NCBI RefSeq assembly: GCF_016086655.4
Contig: NW_027293787.1
Span: 61,001-125,000 of the forward strand
Direction: 5' to 3'
Length of the DNA stretch: 64,000 nucleotides
Origin: Lepeophtheirus salmonis
Taxonomy: Eukaryota; Arthropoda; Copepoda; Siphonostomatoida; Caligidae
In this document: one piece after another, positions 35,764 through 48,039 of the stretch
How the letters are laid out: every line of letters starts with the position of its first letter
Numbering within the stretch: the first letter of the stretch is position 1
Position numbers and translations under genes: made by a program
Notes under the pieces: generated by a model
The model's database searches: none
Told to the model about the DNA's origin: nothing
Seen by the model: only the letters and a program-made list of their open reading frames with translations

Positions 35764-36904
35764 CAGGGTGTCCACGATAAATTGGAACTATCTTAAAATT
35801 CAAGGATTTGCATGGCCTGATGACTTCCGCGGAATCGACAGCATTCCACTCCCTCGTAATGGAGCCCTTCAGGGCCACGATGCTCTTGTGGCTGACCTTG
35901 CACACCTCCCTCTCCAACTTCCCCTACCAGTAGTAATCACACGGATTGAGGTCGGGTGAGTTGGAGGGCCAGGTGTTGCGAACCCAGAAAGTGATGTCGT
36001 GGAAGTTGAAGAGGTTAGTGGTCCTCATGGCGATGTGTGCGGACGCTGAGTCTTGTTGATCTTCCTCCCAGCGGCTGCATCCTTCATCCAGGGGATGACA
36101 AACTCCTCCATGACTTCGCAGTACCTTATTGCGTTAACCCTTTCCTTGGGATTGAAGAAGAAAGGAGGCATCACCTCACCGGTGCTGCAGATGACACCCA
36201 GGGTCATCACGGAGGCCGGGAACTTTGTGGTGAAGACCGCAGGGACCTCTTCTCTCTCCTAGACAAGCCACCTGTCATTCTGGACGTTGTAGCTTCTGTC
36301 GACAGTCCAGTTCTTCTCGTCGGAGAAGAAGATGATTCTTCCTCCATGGCTCTTCAGGTCATTGAGGAGACACTTACCGTTGGTGAGTCTGGTGGCCTTC
36401 ATGGATGCCGTGAGGATGTGTTGTTTGGCCATTCGGTATGACCTGTACCCGAGGTCCTCATTCACAGCCTTGGAGACCAGCTGCTTGCTCACTCCACGGT
36501 TCTTGGCCAACCTGGACAAGGAAGTCCCCAGCGAAGCCTTGATGGACTTCCGGAGGCCTTCAAGGAAGCGTTGGGTGCGGATTCGGTCACTTCTCATGTT
36601 CTGGGCCTTGCGGCAGACCTTCCCCTCAACCTCCCAGGCATTGAAGATCCGGTACACCGTGGTCTTGGGGTAGTTAAGAAGCTTGTAGATAGCAGAGGGC
36701 TTGTGTCCTGCGCGAGCCAATTCGAGGATGGCATCTCTCTTTGCTTGTTCCATGATGACTATTGTTTGTTGTCAAAACAATTGTGGTGGAAGTTAGAGTG
36801 TATTGTTCATGCAACCTTTTATATTAGTATGATTTAACCCCGAATATCCACATTATGGATCTAGATGAAGTTTAAAGTAGTTCCAATTTATCGTGGACAC
36901 CCTT
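35764..36904 (-). mobile_element. Tc1/mariner transposon, copy 1 of the TGTCCACGATAAATTGG family
   Basis: Left end CAGGGTGTCCACGATAAATT and right end (reverse complement) AAGGGTGTCCACGATAAATT, then both GGAACTA; the termini are inverted repeats with one mismatch in this stretch, flanked by TA at 35762-35763 and 36905-36906. Length 1141 bp. Compared with the second copy at 50985-51903, this one lacks about 125 bp beside its left end, which includes the last 17 or so transposase codons. Confidence 0.9.
35800..36753 (-). pseudogene. Tc1/mariner transposase (copy 1), broken by a stop, a frameshift and a 3' deletion
   Basis: The start at 36753 gives MEQAKRDAILELARAGHKPS, a helix-turn-helix continuing LLNYPKTTVYRIFNAWE. 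The second HTH includes LAKNRGVSKQLVSKAVNEDL. IIFFSDEKNWTVDRSYNVQN carries the first catalytic Asp. The frame meets TAG at 36259-36261, but the same frame then continues FPASVMTLGVICSTGEVMPP to about 36050. There a frameshift moves the reading to QQDSASAHIAMRTTNLFNFH (second Asp) and WPSNSPDLNP (third Asp). The end REWNAVDSAEVIRPCKS is cut by the deletion that joins it to the terminus. The long plus-strand frames at 36037-36441 and 36332-36673 are antisense shadows. Confidence 0.9.
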
Positions 36905-36906
36905 TA

Positions 36907-37620
36907 TTAATGTATATTGTGAAGATATCTAAAACTTTGATAAAATTAGAAACTGAATATATAAATTGCATTTATGAAACTTAATAGAAGCTTTCTGGGA
37001 GGCCACAAAAAAGTATTTGCAGGACTTATGAAGCTCACGTGTCGTAGTTTGACCATCTTAGGTATCAAGGAACGTGTAGTTAATTTTTAACTCACATTTA
37101 GATAAAGCCAAACCTTCTTATTTCTAAAAGTTGTTCTATATTTCATTAAATGAGTGTTCTCTTGAAACCATGTTATTCCTTTCAAAATTTTGTCCTATTT
37201 TCCCTGCAAGATATTTTATGCCTACGTGGTTGACCTCCTTCCCTCCCCAACGAGAATCCTCCTAAATGTTTGTAAATGTCCCAATATGTAGTCCAGTTTA
37301 GTTACATTGATTGTTTCCTAAATTTTAGATTATGACTTATAAAATTGATTTTTATTAGGTATACTTCATTAAGTAAATAAATAAAATATATACTCCAATC
37401 TTATTTTTCCAATTTTCTCTGACCTCACCCCATATCCCTATAAGCCAGTTTTAATACAAACACACACTAATGGAGAGTGTGTCAGGTGCGAATGGCACTC
37501 TACCACGTCAGTTGCTCATTATACCCCACTAAAGATAATTTTCCAGAAACCTTGTGACCTGAAAGTGGTAAAAATCCTCTGAAGTCCTGCTTTGTTGAAG
37601 AAAGTAAATAAATAAATTGA
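36907..37620. other. Intergenic, nothing recognised
   Basis: Mixed A+T-rich sequence, no gene or RNA recognised. Confidence 0.5.
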
Positions 37621-37629
37621 GAAGAATGA

Positions 37630-38400
37630 TAACTGAGATCTCTAACAGCATGGACGTAGCGTCCTCTTCAACTGTACAACGTGGCATTCATAAAAACTTA
37701 AGATAAACATCTTAGCAAGTAGCAAGGGACAGCTTTTAACTCCGTCAACAAGGAGAAAAGGGTCAGCCGAACAGAGGCTTTGATCAAGCTAAAACAGGAG
37801 CCTCCGGTGATAAATCTTGCCTGAGAAAAATTCTTTCAACCCAAGAAGCATAACTCAAGGAACAATAGATCGTTGGAAACATGTCCTTATCACGTCCTTA
37901 GGATAATGAAGGCCAAGCACCCACATAAATTTATTATTCTAGGGGCTGTTAGTAGTGAGGGTCACGTTATGCCATCCTTTTATCTCCAAGAGAAGCATGA
38001 ATGTCAACATCAAGGTCTACATGATTATTCTACGCACCAAAGTATTCCACTGGATCTGCGGCATCATGAAAGACTGAAATGGATCTGGCAGCAAAATGGG
38101 GCATCTTGTACCACCAGCAAGGGAATACTCGATTTTCTTGTTTCTGATAATGTAATTTACGTCCCGCCGAGTTATTGGGTCCTAACTATCCGAAATTGAA
38201 CCTTTCAGACTATTTTGTCTGGGACAAAGTTGTACAGGTATTCCATGAAGGTCCCCACAGCAACACAAGATCCTGAGAGCTGGGATTAGGAGGGCATTTC
38301 AAACTTTACCCAGTTGGATGGTTAAAAAGCATTAGGATGTTTCCGGAGACGTTGTGAACCGTGTGGTAGAAGCTAACGACGATTTTATTGATTGAACGTC
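37630..38400 (+). pseudogene. Tc1/mariner transposase remnant, central and C-terminal
   Basis: At about 37905-37990 the open frame reads KHPHKFIILGAVSSEGHVMP followed by SFYLQEK, the block between the first and second catalytic Asp. About 38085-38110 gives IWQQNGASCTTSK, where the family has FQQDSAPSH, so the second Asp is changed to Asn. YVPPSYWVLTIRN corresponds to the third-Asp region (WPPSSPDLNP) in degraded form. FVWDKVVQVFHEG-like text follows in a shifted frame. The part at 37725-37815 aligns with the remnant at 7290-7400. The first-Asp block has been deleted or lost. Confidence 0.65.
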
Positions 38401-38409
38401 AAATTTATG

Positions 38410-39540
38410 CTGTAGTGTTAATTTTTGATGAAATTGTCATAAAATCGGTTAAGAAATAAAATGACGGCAGTGTTTTATTTTTATTTTCTCGGTTTGCAAA
38501 CGTTTAGACGAATGAATTTTTATTTATTTGTAAAATAACCCATTAGTTATAGGTATATGTATTATATGATTGCACTTTCTTGTAGGTTTATTGCTAAATA
38601 TGAGATAACCTTTATAAATAAAAGTCACGGTAATTTTTATTTAATACTTTATTTTTGAGATAAATTATATTCTTGATGACTATTACAAGTATTTATTTAT
38701 TCATTTAAATCCCTGGATCAATATAGAGCTGTGAGGGGTTTATTCCAGCAAAATAATAATTTGCAGGTATACATTTTTAGGCAGGTGACGAAATTACAGA
38801 AAACAGATTTTGCATACATAATTTAAAAAAATATATATTATGCTGCAAATTTATACATAAATACACAAGAATTTGTGTAGTTGTTGATGAGTACCATGAC
38901 TATAAATTCATATAATAATAGAAGTGTATAATTTTGCATGAGGGGGAGTGTCTTGTAAGTATTTGATCTGATACTTTATTTTTAATGTCCTAATCACAAC
39001 AAAAAGCAAAGGAAAAATAGTAAAAAGTGGATTTTGAAAAATAATTAATCCATGTTTAGGACCACAAGTACTAGAAAAAGTTTCCCTTACAACTCAATTT
39101 CATATAAAGCGGAATTTTCTTGTTCCCAAAACACTGCAATAAACGTGCCCCCCAATATTAGCCCTGTTTGACCCCACGTTAGAAAATGTGATTTTTTTTT
39201 GTGGTAACCTAGAACAGACAGGAAACAAACCCTTAAGCTCCTACGACTTTATGGTTTAATGTATTGAACGATATTATAAAAAATACTCTTTGTAAATTTT
39301 TTGTTTGAGCTTCATAATTCTTCCAAAAAAATACAATCACTTATACAAATTTGATATGGCTTATACAATTTGATGGCCATAATATGTCCCAAATTGAAGT
39401 ATTTAAAAGAAAATTTTATAATATTTGAAACAGAAGAGTAATTAATCGGAAAAAAAAATTACACCAGTTTGGCTCCACTCTTCATTATGCCATTGAACAG
39501 TACCCCTGATACTGTGGCCCATCAGTAGAGATGTGTTTTT
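38410..39540. other. Intergenic, nothing recognised
   Basis: A+T-rich, no gene or RNA recognised. Confidence 0.5.
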
Positions 39541-39544
39541 TTTT

Positions 39545-39640
39545 TTGTAGGAATTCGAGGAGGAGGTGAGAGCAAGACAAATGGTACACCTGAATTAAGA
39601 CTTTTATTTATATCAGATACCTGTTTTATGATTATAGAGA
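39545..39640 (+). repeat. Dispersed repeat R1, partial copy
   Basis: AATGGTACACCTGAATTAAG followed by ACTT-TATTTAT and TGTTTTATG corresponds to 48170-48240 (TATGGTACTACTGAATTAAG, ACTTATTTTTATTG, TTGTTTATG). The match is in the same orientation and is weaker than the others. Confidence 0.45.
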
Positions 39641-39766
39641 GAGAAAATGAATTACTGTTTTAAAGAAGAAAACCTTCTTCATTAAAAATAGTATTCGTGC
39701 AGAGAAAATATTATAATTATATTTAATATATATATATATATATATTTTTTTAATGTTCCTTTAATT

Positions 39767-39837
39767 GGTTAGATGGAGTTGCACTGATTAAGTACAAGTA
39801 AACATTATAGTATTATATATACTCCATCCATCTAACC
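39767..39837. repeat. Short inverted repeat
   Basis: GGTTAGATGGAGT at 39767-39779 pairs with ACTCCATCCATCTAACC at 39821-39837, apart from a four-base insertion. The loop is about 41 bases. It follows a (TA)n tract at about 39727-39745. It may be the two ends of a very short element. Confidence 0.4.
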
Positions 39838-39849
39838 TAGGTATATTTT

Positions 39850-41900
39850 GGTGAAATCCATTTACATAACGTATATTTATTTCTCAAGGAATTACCTGAC
39901 CCCGAACGTACACACATTGAATTCAAGAGAATAACTTCTCCCAAATGCGTTGTTTATGAGCTCCGGCAATTCTATATATTTTATTATGCATTTTTAAAAC
40001 AATTTTGACCAAAGAGTGGTGAGACATCTTCTTTTAGAGGGAGATGTTAACATACCACGACTTATTAGATAATGAACAAAATAGAAGCCCGATTTGGCGA
40101 TGGTCTAACCTTGTATTTCTATCAATCTTGATCTAAAGTTGCTATCATTAATTAAATCTTATATAGTGTACTGTTCTTGTTTAATATGAGCTTTAGTTAC
40201 ACACGCTCGTTGCTAAAATTGAGGCATCTACTCTTATATTTATACCACTCTATAGGTAATAAAGTTCTATAAAACATGGGTAGACCTAACCCCCAACAGG
40301 ATTTCATTCTTTTTTAGATAGCGTTATTATATAATTATAATATGAATGTTTCGTTGTTGTCAAAAAAGATCCCGATAATTCTAATTCTGTTGGATTCTTC
40401 ACACTATATCAATCCTCATTTTAACTCCCCCCTCAAGAAAAATCTAATTTTTGCCACTTTTAACCTTATTAGTAGTATTATGAATATAAAAAAAATAATG
40501 TGTTATAAACTTCAAATAACATAAAAACATAAATGTACCTAAATAATTGTCTAGATTAGAAGTCCATTTTATAATCTTCTACAAAAAATTCGCAAATCAA
40601 AATTCGTGAAGAAAAATGCAAAAAACTTTTTTGCACTAATTTTGCAAAAAAAAAGATAGTTAATAATATTTATTATAATTGTAAAAGAAACACACACCTA
40701 CCAATATTTTTTTTGTATTTACAAAATCAAAAAAATTATGAAGAATAATATTGTCGAAAAAATAACACTGAATAAATGGTTCATTTTTGCAAATATTGCA
40801 AAAGTTATGTAATTACATGTTCCGGAAATTGAAAATACTCCATTGAAGTTGTTGCGTTCAAAAGACAAAAAGCATCATCTTGGGGCATTTTTTCTTAAAA
40901 AACTGAAAATTGACGTTTGATTGGGGAAAACAATGTTTAATATGCAATTCCGATTCTTATCTATTACTGGTGTTAAACTATATTTATTACTTTTCTAAGT
41001 TATCAAAAAAAAAAATAATAATGATTTGTGAATTTGTTACTTGAGACTTATAATTTTATAAATATTGTGATTATATAATTGATGATAAAAAACTGCTCAA
41101 AAACTGAGAAGAAAGTAATTGAACACAAACTGAACGTGAACTAAAGTGTTTGAAACATATGCTTTGGAACGTTTGCTGTGTGATTGTAATTCATATAAAT
41201 TTATAGTAAACTAGTTTTTAAAACAATTATTGAAAATATTAAGGAATCGGTATCGGGAATTTGAACTAGAATTTCATAGTTATAGAATCGCCCATCATTA
41301 TATCATATCCCTTATAAAATCCCGAATAGGAAAACATATATACTATGACATGAATATTATGACCTTACAAATTTTGGCAAAATTACTTATGGGATTTTAT
41401 AATTTTTTTCGTAAACTATTTCAAAAAACAAAGTGTCAATTATATTTATTTGTAATAAATATGCTTCAGACATGATTGGTATAAAAATGAATGTCCTATA
41501 TTCATTGATATTTATAAAAAGGTTATAAAAAATTGATTTGCATATTTTTTAATAATTGAATAGAACAAATAATTGAAGCATACAAGTCGACAAAATATTG
41601 TTTTTTTAATAAATCTATAAATTTTGACATTTCAGTATAAAAGTAGTTGACTTTAATTTCTAATTAATTTTTTTCAAATCTAGCTTTTGAGGATTTTGTA
41701 TTTTAATTTTGGCTATGAGCCAATTTTTAAGTAAGAAAAAAAAATAGGAAATCGCCATGAAAATAAACTTATTTCCTATTAAATATATCAGTTTGATGTT
41801 AAATTCCAAATATGGATTCATATTTTTTTTTTTTTTTTTTTGTAAGTTGACTTTATTTTTCAATACATGAATGCAAATTTGAAGCTAAATTTACTCTATA
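39850..41900. other. Intergenic, nothing recognised
   Basis: About 2 kb of very A+T-rich DNA. Small frames are Ile/Lys/Asn-rich with no motif. Confidence 0.5.
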
Positions 41901-41905
41901 ACTAG

Positions 41906-42130
41906 AGTAGATTTTCCCGGCGTTAAGACATTAAGAAAATAAAATGAATTAAAAATTCTTTTCGCTTCATGTTGGTGTCAGTATGTATCTTTGCATCCTT
42001 TTTTATAAGGATATGGACAAGATTTTCCCGACATTCCCAGGACATTAAGAAATTAAAATTAATCTTGAACTCTAATAATTCCCGGGCAAACACGCACACA
42101 CAGGCATTTGCATTTAATATATAGATATAG
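41906..42130 (+). repeat. Interspersed repeat with CCCGGCGTT / ACATTAAGAAATTAAA motif, two copies
   Basis: AGATTTTCCCGGCGTTAAGA, then CATTAAGAAAATAAAAT (41906-41945) is repeated at about 42018-42060 as AGATTTTCCCGACATTCCCA, then GGACATTAAGAAATTAAAATT. The tail at 42080-42130 has CCCGGGCAAACACGCACACACAGG. A third copy is at 46452-46500. Arthropod RTE-type LINE tails and associated SINE-like repeats often carry a CCCGGCGTTGCCCGGG phrase, so these may be 3' remnants of such an element. That link is inferred. Confidence 0.5.
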
Positions 42131-42134
42131 GTAC

Positions 42135-44330
42135 ATACAGGATTGAATAGTTAATAAAAAAGAGAAGAATTCACAAAGTTTGATGCAGTTGTACCTACGT
42201 AATGAAGTCACAAAAACACAAGGCACAGAATGTATTAATTATCCTTTAAATATTTTCAATTTGATCGAAATAGAAATAGAAGACCCATAGTTCTAAGGAT
42301 TTTTTTTTGATGATAGGGCCAATCACGATTACGAAGAAAAGGATTTTACTTGAAAAAGGTTTCCGTATGATTTCTTGAACATTAATACATATTCTGCATG
42401 CTCTACCGTTGTACAATGAAAGAAATCATGACTATAGGAATATGTGTATGACTATTTGGGCATTCCTTAAATCTCAAAACCCCTAGTATAAAAGGTTTTA
42501 GATTAGATGCGTCATTTTCCATTCGGCTAGTTACTCAAACGATAAACGTTCCACTGACATCGAACCTCTTCAGCATCTGGGGATCTGAAGAGGAGTATGT
42601 CCAGACCAATAGGTATTAGGTATGCAAGAGCTGTTACTTCTAGCTGAATAAAGAATGAATAAGACTTTTTTTGGATTGTCATAATATAATAGGATATCGG
42701 AAGAATAAATGCTCTTACAGAAACTTCCTTGAATACACTAAAACAAAAGAGTTATAATATATAAATACACCACGCAGGTAGTAGCTAAAGGACTCGAGGA
42801 AAAGAGTGGACACTCAAGGCTAGGAAGGTGGGATTTGGTAGTTCTCAATTCTGATTGGCTTAAAATTAGAAGCTGCTACATGTTCCTCCAGCTAGGCACG
42901 CAGTAAGTGAAGTGTGTGTGGGGGGGGTCTCCCCAGCCCAAGTTAAAATAGACGAAAAAGGGCGTCTACGTTAGGAACATATTCTTCCCTGTGTTTTAGA
43001 TTGAATTGTTTATTTTTCCCTTGACCACTCTTTGCCTAGAGTCCTTTAGTAGCAACATGGATTCAATATAAACATAGAGAGATAAATTTAAAGACATCTA
43101 CACATATAAAACCCTAAACATAAATATCATATATACAGATCAATATTGACATAATAGTAACTACAACTTTCAGTGATTAAGTACTTTATCATAAAGTGAA
43201 ATCTTTGTGTAGGTGGTGTCATTACCAAGCAATCCCCACGCGTTATTGCTGATTTGTAATATTCCCTCACAAAATCAGTGGTGATGGGTTCATACTTCGT
43301 ATATCTTGCAAGAGTGCATTTATGATTTTTAAACGTGGGAGGAGCGCATTCAAATGTGTCACACCATAAATCTTGTCAATCCTACGAGTGATATTTTAGG
43401 TTAATGGGGTTGAACTAAGTAGCATGCCCCCGTTTCAAAGTGGACCATGATGTCTTGGGTAAAAGATGTGTAAAGGTAAAGAAATCTTCTTATTTAAGGA
43501 TTTGGTTCGGTAATAAATAACATATCTTTTTAACCCTTCTTTCTTTCTTGGGTCTAAAGATACCACATTTTTTTCACGTGTATCTTTTTAATTCCTAGAT
43601 TTTCTTTTAATCTTCTATTTATATAACTAATTTCTCATGACATACTTTTTCCAGGCTTTTTTGCGAACATTTTTATTCATAAATTATGTATCACTTTAAC
43701 TCATTCTGATCAAATGAAATTTGCTTAACTCCATAATTTGAATGGTTAAATTTAATGTTAAAACGGGGGAAAGTGTAATTAATAAGAATGTAAACAAATA
43801 ATCTACCTATCACAAAACCTCTTAAAAATTATTATTATTATTTTAATTCTTCACAAGTTCATCAAATTTTATTGGTTTCATCTATGTATATAAAAATTAA
43901 ATTAGACCTCCTTTAATTAGTATCAATTTATTTCATCATAAAGGCATGAAAAATAAACTAAATCCATTGTAATAAGGATCTTTATATTTGCTCGGTATTC
44001 CAATCTGAAAAGGCATATAACTAGATTAGATATAAAGTAAAAAAATATACAAAGGATTAATCGATACGTATCTGCTATATATCGTGAGGAAAAAATATTT
44101 TTTAAATGGCCTTGTTCAAACCCCCAGGAAAGAATTAACGCTATGATTTCAAGAAGAAGTCAGAAAGAGTCAACCTAAATTAATGAAACAAAGTTGGTAT
44201 GTATGCTTGTTTGTATTTGAAGTAAGTCAGTGTAGATGATTGATCTAAGAAATTAAAATACAATCGAGCCTGAGGGTCATATTAAAAAAAAGTATATATA
44301 TATATATATTAGTGATGAAAATCGTGCGTA
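42135..44330. other. Intergenic, with a possible core promoter near 42487
   Basis: No protein gene seen. A phrase TATAAAAGG at 42487-42495 is followed about 30 bases later by CCATTCGG and then by a relatively G+C-rich stretch to about 42960. This part could be a solo LTR, a promoter, or an exon of a gene I cannot read. Confidence 0.35.
42487..42495 (+). promoter_or_regulatory. Possible TATA box
   Basis: TATAAAAGG is the optimal TATA form, and pyrimidine-rich TTTTCCATTC, resembling an initiator, lies 25-35 bases downstream. No coding region can be assigned to it. Confidence 0.25.
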
Positions 44331-44336
44331 TTTTAG

Positions 44337-44700
44337 GCAAGTTAAAAAAAGAAACCAATAATCCCCACAATTTGAAGAATCTTTTGGAGGAGAAAATCTT
44401 TGCTTTCTGCTTTCATGACGTTTCATTTGATCAGCTACAATCAGCTGTGATAAGAGAGGAGAAGGAGAATTAAATAAACAAGGACATTGCAAAAATTACT
44501 CCATTGTGAATCTCCAAATCTATTTCAAGTCCAACAAGGACTTACTATGATAAGTGCAACAAATCCTTCAAGGTTGCTCTTCGTCTTTTATGGGCACACC
44601 TGAATGTTATATCAGGTTTTGAATATAATTGAATGTAGTAGAAAAGGAAGTTCATAACACAGGAGTTGAATAAAAATGACAACTGCTAAGGAATTGAATA
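44337..44700 (+). repeat. Dispersed repeat R1, longest copy
   Basis: The first half (44337-44520) matches 48240-48415 (GTTAAAAAAGAAACC, ACAATTTGAA-AATCTTTT, CATGACGTTTCATT in order). The second half (44526-44700) matches the reverse complement of 9601-9787. The two halves therefore belong to one longer family. Minus-strand frames across it (44277-44492) do not look like a conserved protein. No terminal repeats were found. Confidence 0.65.
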
Positions 44701-44749
44701 TTCATTCTTCAGATTACCAATTCCTTAACAAACGAGCCAGTTAAAAAAT

Positions 44750-46445
44750 ACACACGATTTGCATCATTAGAGTTTGTATGTATAGAGTTGTATAAAAACG
44801 CTATTTAAGAATGTATTAAATCCGGCCAGCTTCAAAGGTCTATTCATATTAAAAAAGGAATAAAATTGGGCAGTACATTATATAAAATTAATAAAATGAG
44901 CATTACTTTAGATGGGGTTTACCAATGGCTCATGATGTCATATTTAAGAGAAAAAAACCTGTTGTTATTGTTATTTATTCTTAAAAAGAGAACATCTAAG
45001 TATTTATTAACAACGTGTGAGTGTGTACATGAAAAACAGAGAGTAACACAGGGGATTTCTTGGGGAGTTACCTTATATATTATTAAAGCAAAGTTTGTCT
45101 ATTTGGCGATCCAAATATTTCCGAGCAATGCCAAATACTACGGCTAGTAACTCATTTGAAACGTGAGTATTTGATATTTCATTTTCAATAGAATATATGA
45201 TTTAAAAAAGGGGGTTCTTAACCCCCTTTTTATCCAATTCATAATCGCATTATAGCCATCCCCCCATCCCGTCCAGCTATTTTTTAATATTTTTTTTCTG
45301 ACGGAATGTAATAAAAAATTAACCTTTTTACTTCAAACTAACGAATTTAAACAAAATAGTAATGCCTAAATTTCCAAAAAATAAATAAATAACATAAATA
45401 TAATCGGAACTTTACAGATTTATAGATTTGATATCAATTTATGAAGTGAAAATAACTCGATGATCAAATCCAATTTTAGCCCAACTTTTCTAATGCTCCC
45501 ATAACTTTGCAGTATTTTGTTCAAGGACAAAAAATCGGGCACACCCCTCTCCCAAACTAAAAAATAATTTCTCAGACTGAATATGTGTGTTTTTACCGAT
45601 TTTCAAATAAGTTGCAATCGTTAAATCCCTTTTACGTAAACTTGAAGCAATAGTTTTAAATATCATAAAAATAGTATAGATTTAAGGTCAACTCCTTCGA
45701 AATGTTTCTCTCTTAGCGTGTGTACTGCCAAGAGTATCCCATTTACAGGATGATTACATCATCTGTTGTATATTTATGAAAAAGTTATTTCCGAAAAGTA
45801 TTAGTCTTCAAAGACTACTTTTGTGAAATATATATAGTCATTTGAAAATGAAATATTTTAAAGTAAACTCTCTGTTTGTAAAGGGACTCATAAGTTTTAA
45901 TTTTAAAGTTAAGATGAGGAATTTCAAAAGTTATATTTAAGTTTATTTTCTCAAGTGATACAAAAGAATATTATACTGATTTAAAACACTGCAATGGCCT
46001 CCAAATCGAATCAAATAAGTATCAGAGCTCAATCAACAATGTTCTTGCAAGTAGCTAAAAATAATATAAGTTTATTAATGTAGAGTGTCAAAATCAAATA
46101 TTTATACCGGTCATTTGGGAAACTATTTATGAAATAAGAGAAGAAATCAAAAATAAATTCCATAGAAAAATAATTCAATATTGCTAAAGGTTTCAAACTT
46201 CCATGACGAGTATTTCTTATATTTATTTTGAGCATTTTCGGACTTATATAGCTATGAATAAATTCACTTACCATATGACATCTACATAGATAAATTATGA
46301 GTCAATATATAAAATGTACTTAGATAAACGATCTAAAATCCACTTCCATTTGTATAATACAATAAAATCTGACATATTTAGCCCCTACTTTTCTTTTAAA
46401 AGAAGCCATATTATCGTTTGATGTAAATCTATCAATATTAACCAA
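44750..46445. other. Intergenic, one strong hairpin
   Basis: A 93-codon frame at 44866-45147 has no recognised motif, although it is long for this composition. Otherwise nothing is seen except the hairpin at 45205-45231. Confidence 0.45.
45205..45231. repeat. Perfect 12-bp stem hairpin
   Basis: AAAAAGGGGGTT is followed by the loop CTT and AACCCCCTTTTT. It has the form of a strong terminator or a short palindrome, but no gene precedes it, and in eukaryotic DNA it carries no clear role. Confidence 0.5.
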
Positions 46446-46451
46446 ATACTA

Positions 46452-46560
46452 CAGTAGGTTTGCCCAGCGTTGCCTGGAACATTAAGAAATTCAAATTCGT
46501 TAAGAACTCTCCTGCTTAATATATAAAACAAAAAATAAAGACAGTAAAATTTTAAGAATT
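46452..46560 (+). repeat. Third copy of the CCCGGCGTT / ACATTAAGAAATT repeat
   Basis: AGGTTTGCCCAGCGTTGCCT, then GGAACATTAAGAAATTCAAATT matches the two segments at 41906-42060 in the same orientation. Confidence 0.5.
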
Positions 46561-46564
46561 ATTT

Positions 46565-48035
46565 TTGCTCTATTTTGGTATTTATATTAGCTAGTGACGT
46601 AAATCATGTGAATTTTGTAGCTTTTTATTTGTTTTATATTAAGTAGTCGAAAGTTTGTCAAAAAAACTCCTTGAGCTTCAAAAAACATTTTTTTGTTTTT
46701 GGTGTGAAATAAGCCCCAATATGACCCTCCCCCAAAAAAACAACACTACCGTCTTAGCCTTACCAAAAAGAGGCACCCATGCAAAGGTTCAGCCTCCAAG
46801 ACTCACAGTGTGGGCACTATAAAGGACACACACAAACTGAATTTTATATAAATACAGATGAATAATACCTGTTTATCATACAATAATTTTAGTCTAAAGA
46901 AAGTTTTACATATCAATATATTAAATATAATTGTGCGGCCAAATATCTCAAATGGTTCTCGGGCGAAATGTCCCTTCTGAAAATTGGAGTTTAGTTAAAT
47001 ATATATTCATCAAATTGTCATTCGGCAAAAAACAAAAAAACAGACAGTCTTCTCACGTTCCAGGAGATTTGATGTATCAATCAACATCAATACCTTCGAT
47101 TTTTTTTAATGGTACTCCAATTGCTTTTTGTCTAAGGAATCATTTAATACATTTCTGAACTTTTTTAAATTAAATATGATCCATTTGCTGATCACATCCA
47201 AAGACATCTGCCCTCTGTCAATGGAATCCTTCGATTAGTTTGAGAAGAGCAAAAACTTTTACAATTCTCTCTGAATTGAGGACAAGGACGATCATTATTA
47301 TTTGTTTCATATTAGGTAGTCGTTAGTTACGACTTGCTGGACTCGGTGAAGAATTGAGGATCCACATTGGAGTAATTCCTATCCATGGTTTTACTAGATT
47401 TTACATTTATTTTCCTCAATGTTCTATTGTCTCCATTTTTCAGTCTCTTTTTTTTTTTAACATTCCGACAGTTCATATGATAGTCAGTTCTACTATGATA
47501 ATTAATTTAACCTCAAATCATATTTATACATAGAATGAGTCAGCCCATCTATATTTAAGTATTACATATGTGGTATGAGGCTTTTAAAAAATAAATTGAA
47601 AATCTTCCGTTCGACATACGTAAGTAGTTTTTCAAACACATTCAAATATATTAAGGACTTATCGAAAGCTGGCTGGATAATTTCTCGGAGATGCCCAATT
47701 TGTATTTATATTTCTAAAAATTATTGGGAGCCATTGGGCAAATTAACAAATTTTGGAAATTAACATCCACAATACTTAGGGGAGATGTTTTCAAAAATAA
47801 TTAAAACAATCAACTGGGAGGAACTAATTATTAAAAATCATCTGCTGAACTTTGTGTGAGAGATTTCAATGAAAAAGAAATTCGATTATGTCGGTGTGAC
47901 CCCTTTAAAAAAAAATCTCCAAAGATTGGAAATAAAGAGAATTATTAAAGATACGAATATATGTTATCAATAAAAAAAATACGGTAATTTATGGGGGGTA
48001 AAGGCTTCTATGCATACCATAAATTTGTAAAAGAC
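46565..48035. other. Intergenic, nothing recognised
   Basis: Short frames at 46931-47158 and 47575-47763 show no recognisable domain. GGGCGAAATGTCCCTTCTG at about 46960 may be a scrap of the GGCAAAATG family. Confidence 0.4.
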
Positions 48036-48039
48036 TTAA

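Noticed and set aside
36037..36673. Long plus-strand frames (134 and 113 codons) in the 35.8-36.9 kb transposon
   Set aside because: They are antisense to the transposase read from 36753 on the minus strand, which has the domain order and terminal repeats of Tc1/mariner.
44530..44620. Cys and His in the frame around YYDKCNKSFKVALRLLWAHL suggested a C2H2 zinc finger
   Set aside because: Only one Cys and one His fit, and the same DNA is part of the dispersed repeat R1 found elsewhere without such a frame.
44866..45147. 93-codon frame as a possible host gene
   Set aside because: No recognised motif, no supporting splice or promoter signals, and composition is compatible with chance.
45205..45231. 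G/C hairpin followed by T-run looked like a Rho-independent terminator
   Set aside because: The genome is eukaryotic and no gene precedes it; kept only as a palindrome.
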